A stretch of 35,079 bases of DNA, from positions 1-35,079 of the forward strand of contig JACCQI010000027.1 in the NCBI GenBank assembly GCA_015709315.1. The letters are read 5' to 3'. The position numbers and the translations under genes were made by a program. This DNA comes from Desulfovibrionaceae bacterium (lineage in GTDB: Bacteria > Desulfobacterota > Desulfovibrionia > Desulfovibrionales > Desulfovibrionaceae). Shown here one piece after another: positions 15,548 to 21,907 of this stretch. The notes under the pieces were generated by a model, which saw only the letters and a program-made list of their open reading frames with translations, was not told the DNA's origin and searched no databases. Positions within the stretch are counted from its first letter, which is position 1. Every line of letters begins with the position of its first letter.

Positions 15548-16030
15548 ATGGCCCTGCCCGAGAATCCCAAGCTCATGTCCATCCGCACCTTCCTGAAACG
15601 GAAGGCGGCATTCGAACCCGGCCACCGGCTGGTCTTCACCAACGGCTGCTTCGACATCCTTCATCCCGGCCATGTGGATTTGCTCCGGCGCGCCCGCGCC
15701 CTGGGCGACTCCCTGATTCTCGGCCTCAACTCCGACGAGTCCGTACGCATGCTCGGCAAGGGGGACGACCGGCCCCTCAACCCGCAGGAGGACCGCGCCT
15801 TCGTGCTCGCCGGACTCGACTGCGTGGACTACATCGTCATCTTTCATGAATCCACGCCGCTCGAACTCGTCAAGGCGTGCCGCCCCCAGGTCCTGGTCAA
15901 GGGCGGCGACTGGTCCAAGGACCGGATCGTGGGCGCGGACGTGGTGCGGAAGGCGGGCGGGGACGTGCATTCCCTGCCGCTCCTGAAAGGATATTCCACC
16001 ACCGGCTTTCTGGAGAAGGTGCGGGGGTAG
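15548..16030 (+). CDS. rfaE2: D-beta-D-heptose 1-phosphate adenylyltransferase
   Basis: 160 residues. The nucleotidyltransferase fold is plain: FTNGCFDILHPGHVDLL with the HPGH (HxGH) ATP motif, GLNSDESVR, the KGGDW loop and the C-terminal YSTTGFLEKV (YSTT signature). It transfers AMP to heptose 1-phosphate to make ADP-heptose for the lipopolysaccharide inner core. Length matches stand-alone RfaE domain II rather than the fused HldE; the kinase half is not in this window. Starts two bases after the YkgJ-like gene and is followed by a terminator. Confidence 0.9.
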   Translation: MALPENPKLMSIRTFLKRKAAFEPGHRLVFTNGCFDILHPGHVDLLRRARALGDSLILGLNSDESVRMLGKGDDRPLNPQEDRAFVLAGLDCVDYIVIFHESTPLELVKACRPQVLVKGGDWSKDRIVGADVVRKAGGDVHSLPLLKGYSTTGFLEKVRG

Positions 16031-16070
16031 CGGCATCGGCGCGGCCGCCGAGATTTTCATCTTGTTTTCA

Positions 16071-16107
16071 ACGGGTTGCGGGCAGACGGCCGCAACCCGT
16101 TTTTTGC
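16071..16107 (+). terminator. Terminator after rfaE2
   Basis: Perfect 11-base stem (16071-16081 with 16090-16100, ACGGGTTGCGG) and an eight-base loop, followed by a run of T. Confidence 0.85.
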
Positions 16108-16195
16108 GTGCGTCAGGCGGTCTGCCGCCGAACGTTGCGCGGGCGCGTCCGGCCGGGGCCGCTGTGCCCATAGTGTCGTCGGGAAAGGTGGAGGG

Positions 16196-16918
16196 TCAGC
16201 GATAGGTCAGCGCGGTTTCCCAGCTCTTGGAACTCTCGCGGATGGCTTCGTGTACGGCGTTTTCGTCCTTGTTCTCAAGGGCCTTGAGGATCGCCTTGTG
16301 GTCCTTGAGGGCCACGTCGGGCAGTGTGCGCATGGAGGTCTCGATGGCGGCCTCGAAAAGCTCCATCATGGTCTCGCCGATGCGGATGACCAGGGGGTTG
16401 CCCGTGGCCTGCAGCACGGCCATGTGGAAGGCCATGTCGAAATCGGAATTGTGCTCGTTGTTCGCCAGGGCCTGCTCGAACTTGTCCACGGTTTCGCGGA
16501 TTCGGGCCAGGTCCTCGGGCGTTGCCCGGTTCATGGCCATGACCGTGTAGGCCGGCTCGAACATCTTGCGGAGATCGAGCAGGTCCTGGGTCACGCCCTT
16601 GGCCAGGATCATCTGGAAGACCATGGAGTTGAGCGCGTCCTCGCTGGGATGCTCGCGCACGCGGGTGCCCTGGCCGCGCCGGACTTCGAGAATGCCCATG
16701 GCCTGGAGCATCTTGATGGCTTCCCGGACGCTGGATTTGCCCACGCCCAGATTGCGGGTCAGCTCCGCCTCGGAAGGCAGGAAATCGCCCGGGGCCAACT
16801 CGTCGTTGATGAGGGCCTGCTTGATGCGTTCAATGACCAGCAGTACCACGGAGCCTTGGTGCAGGGGCGTGGTCAACGCATCACTCGTGAGCTGGGGGGG
16901 GGTTCGACGAAGCGACAT
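16196..16918 (-). CDS. FadR-type GntR transcriptional regulator
   Basis: 240 residues. The N-terminal winged helix (about 28-92) has the GntR signature: PGDFLPSEAELTRNLGVGKSSVREAI, then GILEVRRGQGTRV. The C-terminal FCD domain shows the expected metal/ligand residues (DFDMAFHMAVLQATGNP, then DHKAIL and NAVHEAI). Such regulators usually bind a carboxylate and release the promoter of a neighbouring uptake and use operon. It lies downstream of the TRAP/asparaginase operon on the same strand but is separated by about 410 bases holding a hairpin, a palindrome and promoter-like boxes, so it has its own transcript. Likely target: that operon and itself. Confidence 0.88.
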   Translation of the reverse strand: MSLRRTPPQLTSDALTTPLHQGSVVLLVIERIKQALINDELAPGDFLPSEAELTRNLGVGKSSVREAIKMLQAMGILEVRRGQGTRVREHPSEDALNSMVFQMILAKGVTQDLLDLRKMFEPAYTVMAMNRATPEDLARIRETVDKFEQALANNEHNSDFDMAFHMAVLQATGNPLVIRIGETMMELFEAAIETSMRTLPDVALKDHKAILKALENKDENAVHEAIRESSKSWETALTYR

Positions 16919-17035
16919 TCTGTTTATCCTGAATTGTTTCCGTGGCTGAACAGATGTTGTGAAGCGATGCGCGACAACATTTCCCCGGGAGGGGGCGGCC
17001 CGGCATGCTGCTGCCGTGCGGGAACTCTAGACTAT

Positions 17036-17093
17036 TATACTGATATCCTTCTTTCTAAGCCATTGTCAATACATTACAATATTGTACAATATT
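17036..17093 (-). promoter_or_regulatory. FadR-type regulator promoter region with palindromic operator
   Basis: AATATTGTACAATATT at 17078-17093 is a perfect palindrome with the TTGTACAA core that GntR/FadR regulators often bind. Next to it, on the minus strand, is an exact TTGACA (17069-17064) and farther on an exact TATAAT (17039-17034 region), but they are 24 bases apart, too far for one promoter; TTGACA with GATATC at 16 bases is the alternative. ATTGT (17063-17067) and ACAAT (17076-17080) make a second, wider dyad. Confidence 0.5.
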
Positions 17094-17286
17094 AGAGGGA
17101 ACGTTCCTCAAGCCTTGAGGCCTGCAAGCGGGTCATTGGGCAAATTCAAGGAGAAAGTCCCCCGGTGCGGTATGCCGGAGGACTTTCGGGAATGGCCTCC
17201 GGTTCAAGGTCCGGCGGTCCTGGAGGAAGACGGATGGTCGCGTTGCGTGTCGCGGCCCTGTGCCCGGAGGCGGAAGGAAGAGGAAC

Positions 17287-17318
17287 GGCGCTCCCGAAAT
17301 CGGGATCTCGGGAGCGCC
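17287..17318 (-). terminator. Hairpin terminating the TRAP/asparaginase operon
   Basis: Perfect 11-base inverted repeat (17287-17297 with 17308-17318, GGCGCTCCCGA) located 14 bases after the asparaginase stop. On the minus strand it is followed by a pyrimidine-rich tail rather than a clean T run. Confidence 0.6.
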
Positions 17319-17332
17319 CGGCAAGATGTCGG

Positions 17333-18310
17333 TCAGTTGCTGAAGGCTTTGCCGAGATCCTCGATGGAATCCAGTCCTGCGGCCATGAGCACCATCAGCT
17401 TGATGCGCGCCTTGGGGGCCGTGTAGTCGTGGCCCATGATCGCCCCGCGGGAGACGAGGTCGCTGACGCCGCCCGCGAAATCGTACACCGGATGCACGCG
17501 GCCCTGGCCGCAGGTGGAGGTGATGAGCACGCGCACGTTCTTTTCCAGGGCGTACTGCACCGCTTCCATGCAGCGGGGCGATACGTGGCCGCGTCCCAGG
17601 CCCTCCAGCACGATGCCCTGTGCGCCGTCGTCGGCCAGGAAGCGGATGACCCGGCCGTCCTGGCCCAGGCTCGCCTTGACGATTTCCACGCGGGGCAGTG
17701 CCTGCTCAAGGGTGTAGTGCTCGCGCCGGGCCGGACGCTGCCGGATATAGCAGCGGCCCTTGTCCACGTAGCCGAGCTGGCCGAAGCCCGGAGAGGTGAA
17801 GGTATGCATGTTGTAGGCGTGGGCCTTGTGGACGGACCGCGCCTCGTAGACTCCTTCGTTGAAGACCAGGAGCGCGCCCAGGCCCGCGCAATCGGGACAG
17901 GCCGCGGTGATGACGGCGTCGCGGATGTTCGTGTAGGCGTCGGTGCCTTCCTCGCAGGGCGTGCGCTGCGCGCCGGTGAAGACCACGGGCTTGTCCCCGG
18001 CCAGGAGCAGGTCCGCGAAGTAGACCGACTCTTCCAGGGTGTCCGTGCCGTGGGTCACGACCACGCCCTGGACCTCCGGGTCCGCAAGGCGTTCCTCGAT
18101 GCGTTGGTGGAGCTGGATCAGCTTGTCGAAGTCCATGGCGTTGCTGGGCACCTGGAACACGGATTCCACTTCCATGGGGATGGTAAGGCCCAGGCGGTCG
18201 TTGTCCACGAGTTTTTCGCCGGGCATGGCGCCCGATGCGTAGAGGCCGGAATCTTCGTTGGGAAGGCTGGCGATGGTGCCGCCGGTGGTGAGGATGGCTA
18301 TTTTATTCAT
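17333..18310 (-). CDS. L-asparaginase
   Basis: 325 residues. The start is set at the second ATG (18310), which has GGAG seven bases upstream. Motif 1 is ILTTGGTIAS (catalytic Thr in TGGTIAS) and motif 2 VVTHGTDTLEES with the Thr-Asp pair; VFTGAQR follows. These are the two active-site signatures of bacterial asparaginases, which hydrolyse asparagine, some also glutamine, to the acid and ammonia. There is no signal peptide, so it is cytoplasmic. It lies 22 bases after the TRAP large permease, last gene of the operon, implying that the imported compound or a product of it is an amide, or that the enzyme feeds aspartate/fumarate metabolism. Confidence 0.9.
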   Translation of the reverse strand: MNKIAILTTGGTIASLPNEDSGLYASGAMPGEKLVDNDRLGLTIPMEVESVFQVPSNAMDFDKLIQLHQRIEERLADPEVQGVVVTHGTDTLEESVYFADLLLAGDKPVVFTGAQRTPCEEGTDAYTNIRDAVITAACPDCAGLGALLVFNEGVYEARSVHKAHAYNMHTFTSPGFGQLGYVDKGRCYIRQRPARREHYTLEQALPRVEIVKASLGQDGRVIRFLADDGAQGIVLEGLGRGHVSPRCMEAVQYALEKNVRVLITSTCGQGRVHPVYDFAGGVSDLVSRGAIMGHDYTAPKARIKLMVLMAAGLDSIEDLGKAFSN

Positions 18311-18332
18311 GGAAATCTCCATAGATGGATGG

Positions 18333-19595
18333 TTAGAGGAAAAGGGTCAGCAGGCCGGGCACGAAGGCGAAGAGCACCAGCAGGGTCAGGTAGACCAGCA
18401 GGTAGGGGACCACGTCCTTGACCACGACTTCGAGCCGTTCCTCCGCGATGTTGCAGGCGATGAACAGGTTCAGCCCCACGGGCGGGGTGAACTGTCCCAC
18501 GGCCAGCGCGATGATGGTGAACACGCCGAAGTAGACCGGGTTGATGTTCATGGCGTTGACCACGCCCATGATGGTCGGGACGAAGAGGACCAGGGCGGCC
18601 ACGTTGTCCAGGAACGTGCCGATGACGAGCAGCATGACCATGATGATGAGCATGACGATCGTGGTGTTGCTCGTCAGGCCCATGAGCATGGAGGCCAGAT
18701 GCTGGGGCACCTGCTCGGCGGTGATGATGAAGCCGAAGAGGTTGGCCGTGCCCATGAGGAACATGATCAGGGCCGCGTTCTCGGCGGTGTTCTTGAGAAT
18801 GTTGTACACGCCCTTCAGGGTCAGGGTCCGGTAGACGAACATGCCGACGATCACCCCGTACAGGCAGGCCACGGCCGCGGATTCCGTGGCGGTGAAGATG
18901 CCGGAGTAGATGCCGCCGAGGATGATCAGGGGCATGAGCAGGGCCAGCAGGCTGTCCTTGATGACCGTGCCGAACTCGCCCTGGCGGATGTCCTCCTCGC
19001 GGACGAAGCCCCTTTTGCGGGCGATGTAGTAGTTCACCGTGAGCAGGGCGAAGGCGATGAGCAGGCCCGGCACGATGCCGGAGATGAACATGTCGCCGAT
19101 GGAGGCCCCGGCGATGACGCCGAACACGACCATCGTCAGGCTGGGGGGAATGATCAGTCCCAGCGCGCCCGAGGCCGCGACCACGGCGGCGGAGAAGGAG
19201 CGGCTGTAGCCGCGCTTGGACATGGAGGGAATCATGATGGAGCCGATGGCCGCCGTGGTGGCCGGAGCGGAGCCGGAAATGGCCCCGAAAAAGGCCGATG
19301 CCCCGGTGGTGATGTGCGCCAGCCCGCCGGGGAAGCGGCCCACCAGGGCCGAGGCCAGGGCCACCAGCTTGTCTGAGATCTTGGCCTCGGCCATGATGTT
19401 GCCTGCGAGCAGGAACAGGGGGATGGCCATGAACGGGAAGCTGTTGACCCCGTTGAAGACCTTTTGCGGCAGGATGAGGAAGGGCATGTGGCTGGCGAAG
19501 TGGATGGCGCACAGCGAGGCCACGCCGAGGGAGATGGCGATGGGCAGGCCGATGACCACCAGCACGAAGAACGCGATGAAAAGGATTGAGACCAT
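18333..19595 (-). CDS. dctM: TRAP transporter large permease (DctM)
   Basis: 420 residues, about a dozen hydrophobic segments, the usual size of DctM. Family features: N-terminal GLPIAISLG, PLFLLAGNIM, SGSAPATTAAIGSIMIPSM, GLIIPPSLTMVVFGVIAGASIGDMF, GIFTATESAAVACLYG and the C-terminal FTPPVGLNLFI. It is the sodium-driven translocating subunit in the inner membrane. 26 bases after dctQ and 22 before the asparaginase gene. Confidence 0.95.
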   Translation of the reverse strand: MVSILFIAFFVLVVIGLPIAISLGVASLCAIHFASHMPFLILPQKVFNGVNSFPFMAIPLFLLAGNIMAEAKISDKLVALASALVGRFPGGLAHITTGASAFFGAISGSAPATTAAIGSIMIPSMSKRGYSRSFSAAVVAASGALGLIIPPSLTMVVFGVIAGASIGDMFISGIVPGLLIAFALLTVNYYIARKRGFVREEDIRQGEFGTVIKDSLLALLMPLIILGGIYSGIFTATESAAVACLYGVIVGMFVYRTLTLKGVYNILKNTAENAALIMFLMGTANLFGFIITAEQVPQHLASMLMGLTSNTTIVMLIIMVMLLVIGTFLDNVAALVLFVPTIMGVVNAMNINPVYFGVFTIIALAVGQFTPPVGLNLFIACNIAEERLEVVVKDVVPYLLVYLTLLVLFAFVPGLLTLFL

Positions 19596-19621
19596 GGTAG
19601 TTCTCCTAGGCGGATGTGTTG

Positions 19622-20098
19622 TCAGTTCGACCGGGGCGTTTGCCGGACGCGGTCACGAAACATCTGTTCCAGGATGTAGAGAATCGAGATGCCCGCGCAG
19701 AGGGGGATGGAGAAGACGACATACCCCAGGGGAATGCCCGTGGACGGCGACATCTGGAGCATGGAGCGGGTGGTCAGCTTCCAGCCCGTGGTGAGCAGCA
19801 CGCCGAAGAAGAAGAGCATTATGCAGTAGCTGAACTGGCGCATGCCCCAGGCGAACCGGGGCGGCAGCATCCGTCCGACCAGGTCCACGGCGATGTGCGT
19901 CTTGTTGCGCACCGCGATGGTGCAACCCAACATGACCACGTAGACCATGGCGTAGATGGAGAGCTCCTGCGTCTCGGAGAGCGGGGAGTTCAACACGTAC
20001 CGATAAAACACCTGCACAAGGACCAATAGGGTCATGAACCCCAAGGCAATGCCCGAAAGGTCCCGGATAAGCCGGTTGAGCAGTTCAAGCAGCTTCAT
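19622..20098 (-). CDS. dctQ: TRAP transporter small permease (DctQ)
   Basis: 158 residues with four hydrophobic helices, as in DctQ proteins. The motif QVFYRYVLNSPLSETQELSIYAMVYVVMLGC, spread over about 29-59, is typical: an R-Y-V-L-x-x-P-x-x-x-x-x-E-L segment between helices 1 and 2. GGAG is a few bases before the ATG. It forms the membrane complex with DctM. About 300 bases separate it from dctP. Confidence 0.9.
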   Translation of the reverse strand: MKLLELLNRLIRDLSGIALGFMTLLVLVQVFYRYVLNSPLSETQELSIYAMVYVVMLGCTIAVRNKTHIAVDLVGRMLPPRFAWGMRQFSYCIMLFFFGVLLTTGWKLTTRSMLQMSPSTGIPLGYVVFSIPLCAGISILYILEQMFRDRVRQTPRSN

Positions 20099-20399
20099 AT
20101 TGTATCTCCTTTATTCTTTCCGGGTGGCGGCTGGTCTTCAGCGTCTTGATGGCGGATCGCATCTCCCGTTTCGGCGGCGCGGAGCCGTGGATCGGCTCGA
20201 ACATGGAAGGAAATGTATGTTCGGGTCGGATGTTCCGGCACTTGCGGGCTCGCGGTCGATCAGGAAATTCACGCCGTTGACGGCCGGAACAAGCTGCATG
20301 TTTTCGCAACCTCGCGGTGCGCGGGGGACGGGGAGGAGCGCGGATGGTTCCACGCCCCTCCCGGGACAGGGGCCGGGCCGCCTGTTGTCGGTTTTGCTT
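20099..20399 (-). other. Gap between dctP and dctQ with a gene fossil
   Basis: An unusually long spacer for a TRAP operon. No intact gene is present. Near the dctP side there is a weak GC hairpin (GCCCCT...AGGGGC, about 20356-20375). At 20172-20234 is a short coding fossil of a dehydrogenase, listed separately. The remainder reads as decayed coding sequence. Confidence 0.45.
20172..20234 (-). pseudogene. Fossil of a tartrate/isopropylmalate dehydrogenase-type gene
   Basis: One frame on the minus strand reads NIRPEHTFPSMFEPIHGSAPP. Decarboxylating dehydrogenases of the LeuB/DmlA/tartrate dehydrogenase family have a near-identical segment (N-x-x-P-x-x-x-F-P-S-M-F-E-P-x-H-G-S-A-P-D) close to the C-terminus. 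Both sides lose the similarity at once, so only this highly conserved island survives. It has the same strand and position as an operon gene would have, suggesting that a dehydrogenase once stood between dctP and dctQ. Confidence 0.5.
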
Positions 20400-21386
20400 C
20401 TAGTGGCCCAGAGTCTTCTGGATGGCTTCGATGATGGAACCGCTCAGCTTTCCCTTGTACTTTTCGATGACGGGCGCGACCTTGGCGCGGAAGGGCGTCT
20501 TGTCCACGTCGGTGATTTCCATGCCCTGCTCGGCGACTTCCTTCCACTGGTCCTTTTCCAGGTCTTCGACCATCTGGGTGTGGATGGTGCCGAATTCGCG
20601 GGCGGTCTCGAGGATGACCTGCTGATATGCCTTGGGCATGCGCTCAAGCAGGTCCTTGTTCATGATCAGGGGGGAGGAGAGGTGGATGTGCCCGGTGCGG
20701 GTGACGAACTTCTGCACTTCGTAGAATTTCTGGGTCAGGATGTGGGCCGGGGGGTTCTCCTGGCCGTCCACGGTGCCGAGCTGCAGGGCGGAGTACAGCT
20801 CGCCGAAGGAGATGACCGTGGGGCCTGCGCCCAGGGCCTTGAAGGTGTCGACGAAGACTTCGCCCTCGGGGACCCTGATCTTCAGGCCCTTGAGGTCGGC
20901 CGGGGTGTTGATGGGCTGCTTGTTGTTGGTGATGTGGCGCATGCCGTTTTCCCACCAGCCGATGACCAGGGCGCCGTGCGGCTCAAGCTGCTTGCCGAGT
21001 TGGTCGCCGATGGGGCCGTCAAGCACCTTGCGGACTTCCCAGTTGTCGTTGAACAGGAAGGGCAGGTTCAGGATGCCCATGTCCGGCATCCAGTTCGAAA
21101 GAACCGTGTCCGAGGTCAACACCATGTCCTGGGTGCCGAGCATGACGCCCTCGACGGCTTCCAATTGCTTGCCGAGTTGGTCCGCGGGATAGACCTCGAC
21201 CTTGACGTTCCCGTCGGTTTTCTCTGCCACCGCCTTGGCGAATTCCATGCAGATGGTTTGGTAGTGGTGGGTGGGTGCGCCGGTGTGCCCGAGCTTGAGC
21301 ACGAAGGTATCGGATGCCGAGGCCCCGAGGGAAAGTCCGAGAGTCAAAATGCTTGTGGCCAGTACTATGAAGATGGATTTACGCAT
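20400..21386 (-). CDS. dctP: TRAP transporter substrate-binding protein (DctP)
   Basis: 328 residues from the ATG at 21386, with GAGGAA upstream; longer starts have no ribosome site. A Sec signal peptide (about 1-25, ending ASAS) precedes the mature protein FVLKLGHTGAP. DctP-family marks: AVAEKTDGNVKVEVYPADQLG, DLKGLKIRVPEG with the arginine that binds the substrate carboxylate, SFGELYSALQLGTVDGQENP. It captures an organic acid in the periplasm and delivers it to DctQM. First gene of the operon. The substrate cannot be read from sequence; the dehydrogenase fossil and asparaginase suggest C4-type acids or their amides. Confidence 0.92.
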   Translation of the reverse strand: MRKSIFIVLATSILTLGLSLGASASDTFVLKLGHTGAPTHHYQTICMEFAKAVAEKTDGNVKVEVYPADQLGKQLEAVEGVMLGTQDMVLTSDTVLSNWMPDMGILNLPFLFNDNWEVRKVLDGPIGDQLGKQLEPHGALVIGWWENGMRHITNNKQPINTPADLKGLKIRVPEGEVFVDTFKALGAGPTVISFGELYSALQLGTVDGQENPPAHILTQKFYEVQKFVTRTGHIHLSSPLIMNKDLLERMPKAYQQVILETAREFGTIHTQMVEDLEKDQWKEVAEQGMEITDVDKTPFRAKVAPVIEKYKGKLSGSIIEAIQKTLGH

Positions 21387-21490
21387 GTCCGCTTCCTCTC
21401 TACTGATGGTTGCAACACAATGAGGGCCAACGCCTGGGCGTGCCTCGCCTCTTGCCGCGGCCGCCCGGAGGGGCGACATCATACGGCAGT

Positions 21491-21539
21491 GGTATAACGA
21501 CTTCTGTCTGATGTCAATATATATGCTGGCAGACATCTG
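21491..21539 (-). promoter_or_regulatory. dctP promoter/operator region
   Basis: On the minus strand an exact TTGACA (21517-21512) is followed after 15 bases by TATACC (21496-21491), a short spacing. The -35 box lies inside a dyad GATGTC (21510-21515)...GACATC (21532-21537). A repressor bound there would cover the -35. The half-site differs from the palindrome near the FadR-type gene. Confidence 0.4.
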
Positions 21540-21834
21540 ATGTTTAATCAAAAAAAGGGGCGGGCAAACGGCAGGATTTCAGCCGCAACCCAGGCGGTGC
21601 TTGGCTTTCCGTCCTGCGACGCGTTTTGCGGCCGGTCGGCTCCCAGCCGGTTTCAGGTCGGCAAATCCGGCGCAGGGCTGATTGAGATGTCGGGAAAAGA
21701 GGGGAAAGAGGCCCGTTTTTCGCTGTTTGGCTTGAAACGGGACGGGCGCGTTGCACCGCATTTGCCCTCGCCGAGGGCTGCCGGAGCCGTGCGCCGAAGG
21801 CGCGGCGGAAACGCCGAGGAAGGGGATGAAGGCC

Positions 21835-21893
21835 CCGGCGGAAGGAATGGGAAAGACCTCAGGTCAAAGGTCCGTTCCCATTCCTTCCGCCGG
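21835..21893 (-). terminator. Long perfect inverted repeat after the cytochrome gene
   Basis: Arms 21835-21853 and 21875-21893 are perfect 19-base complements (CCGGCGGAAGGAATGGGAA) around a 21-base loop. It starts 14 bases after the stop codon. There is no T run, so it may protect the transcript end or terminate with Rho. Confidence 0.6.
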
Positions 21894-21907
21894 TTGTCGG
21901 GGCGTTC

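Larger units (their letters stand above)
16919..17332. other. Regulatory gap between regulator and asparaginase genes
   Basis: No gene. It contains the asparaginase-side hairpin (17287-17318), a perfect 16-base palindrome (17078-17093) and promoter-like boxes for the regulator gene (17036-17069). The stretch 17095-17285 shows nothing I can name. Confidence 0.5.
21387..21907. other. Gap between dctP and the cytochrome operon
   Basis: No gene. It contains the dctP control region (21491-21539), a weak CCCGTTT/AAACGGG hairpin (21712-21741) and a long perfect inverted repeat next to the cytochrome gene (21835-21893). Open frames on the plus strand here have no family resemblance. Confidence 0.5.

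Noticed and set aside
17165-18421. Long plus-strand open frame opposite the asparaginase gene
   Set aside because: It is antisense to an enzyme with both active-site motifs, and its own protein has no family resemblance.
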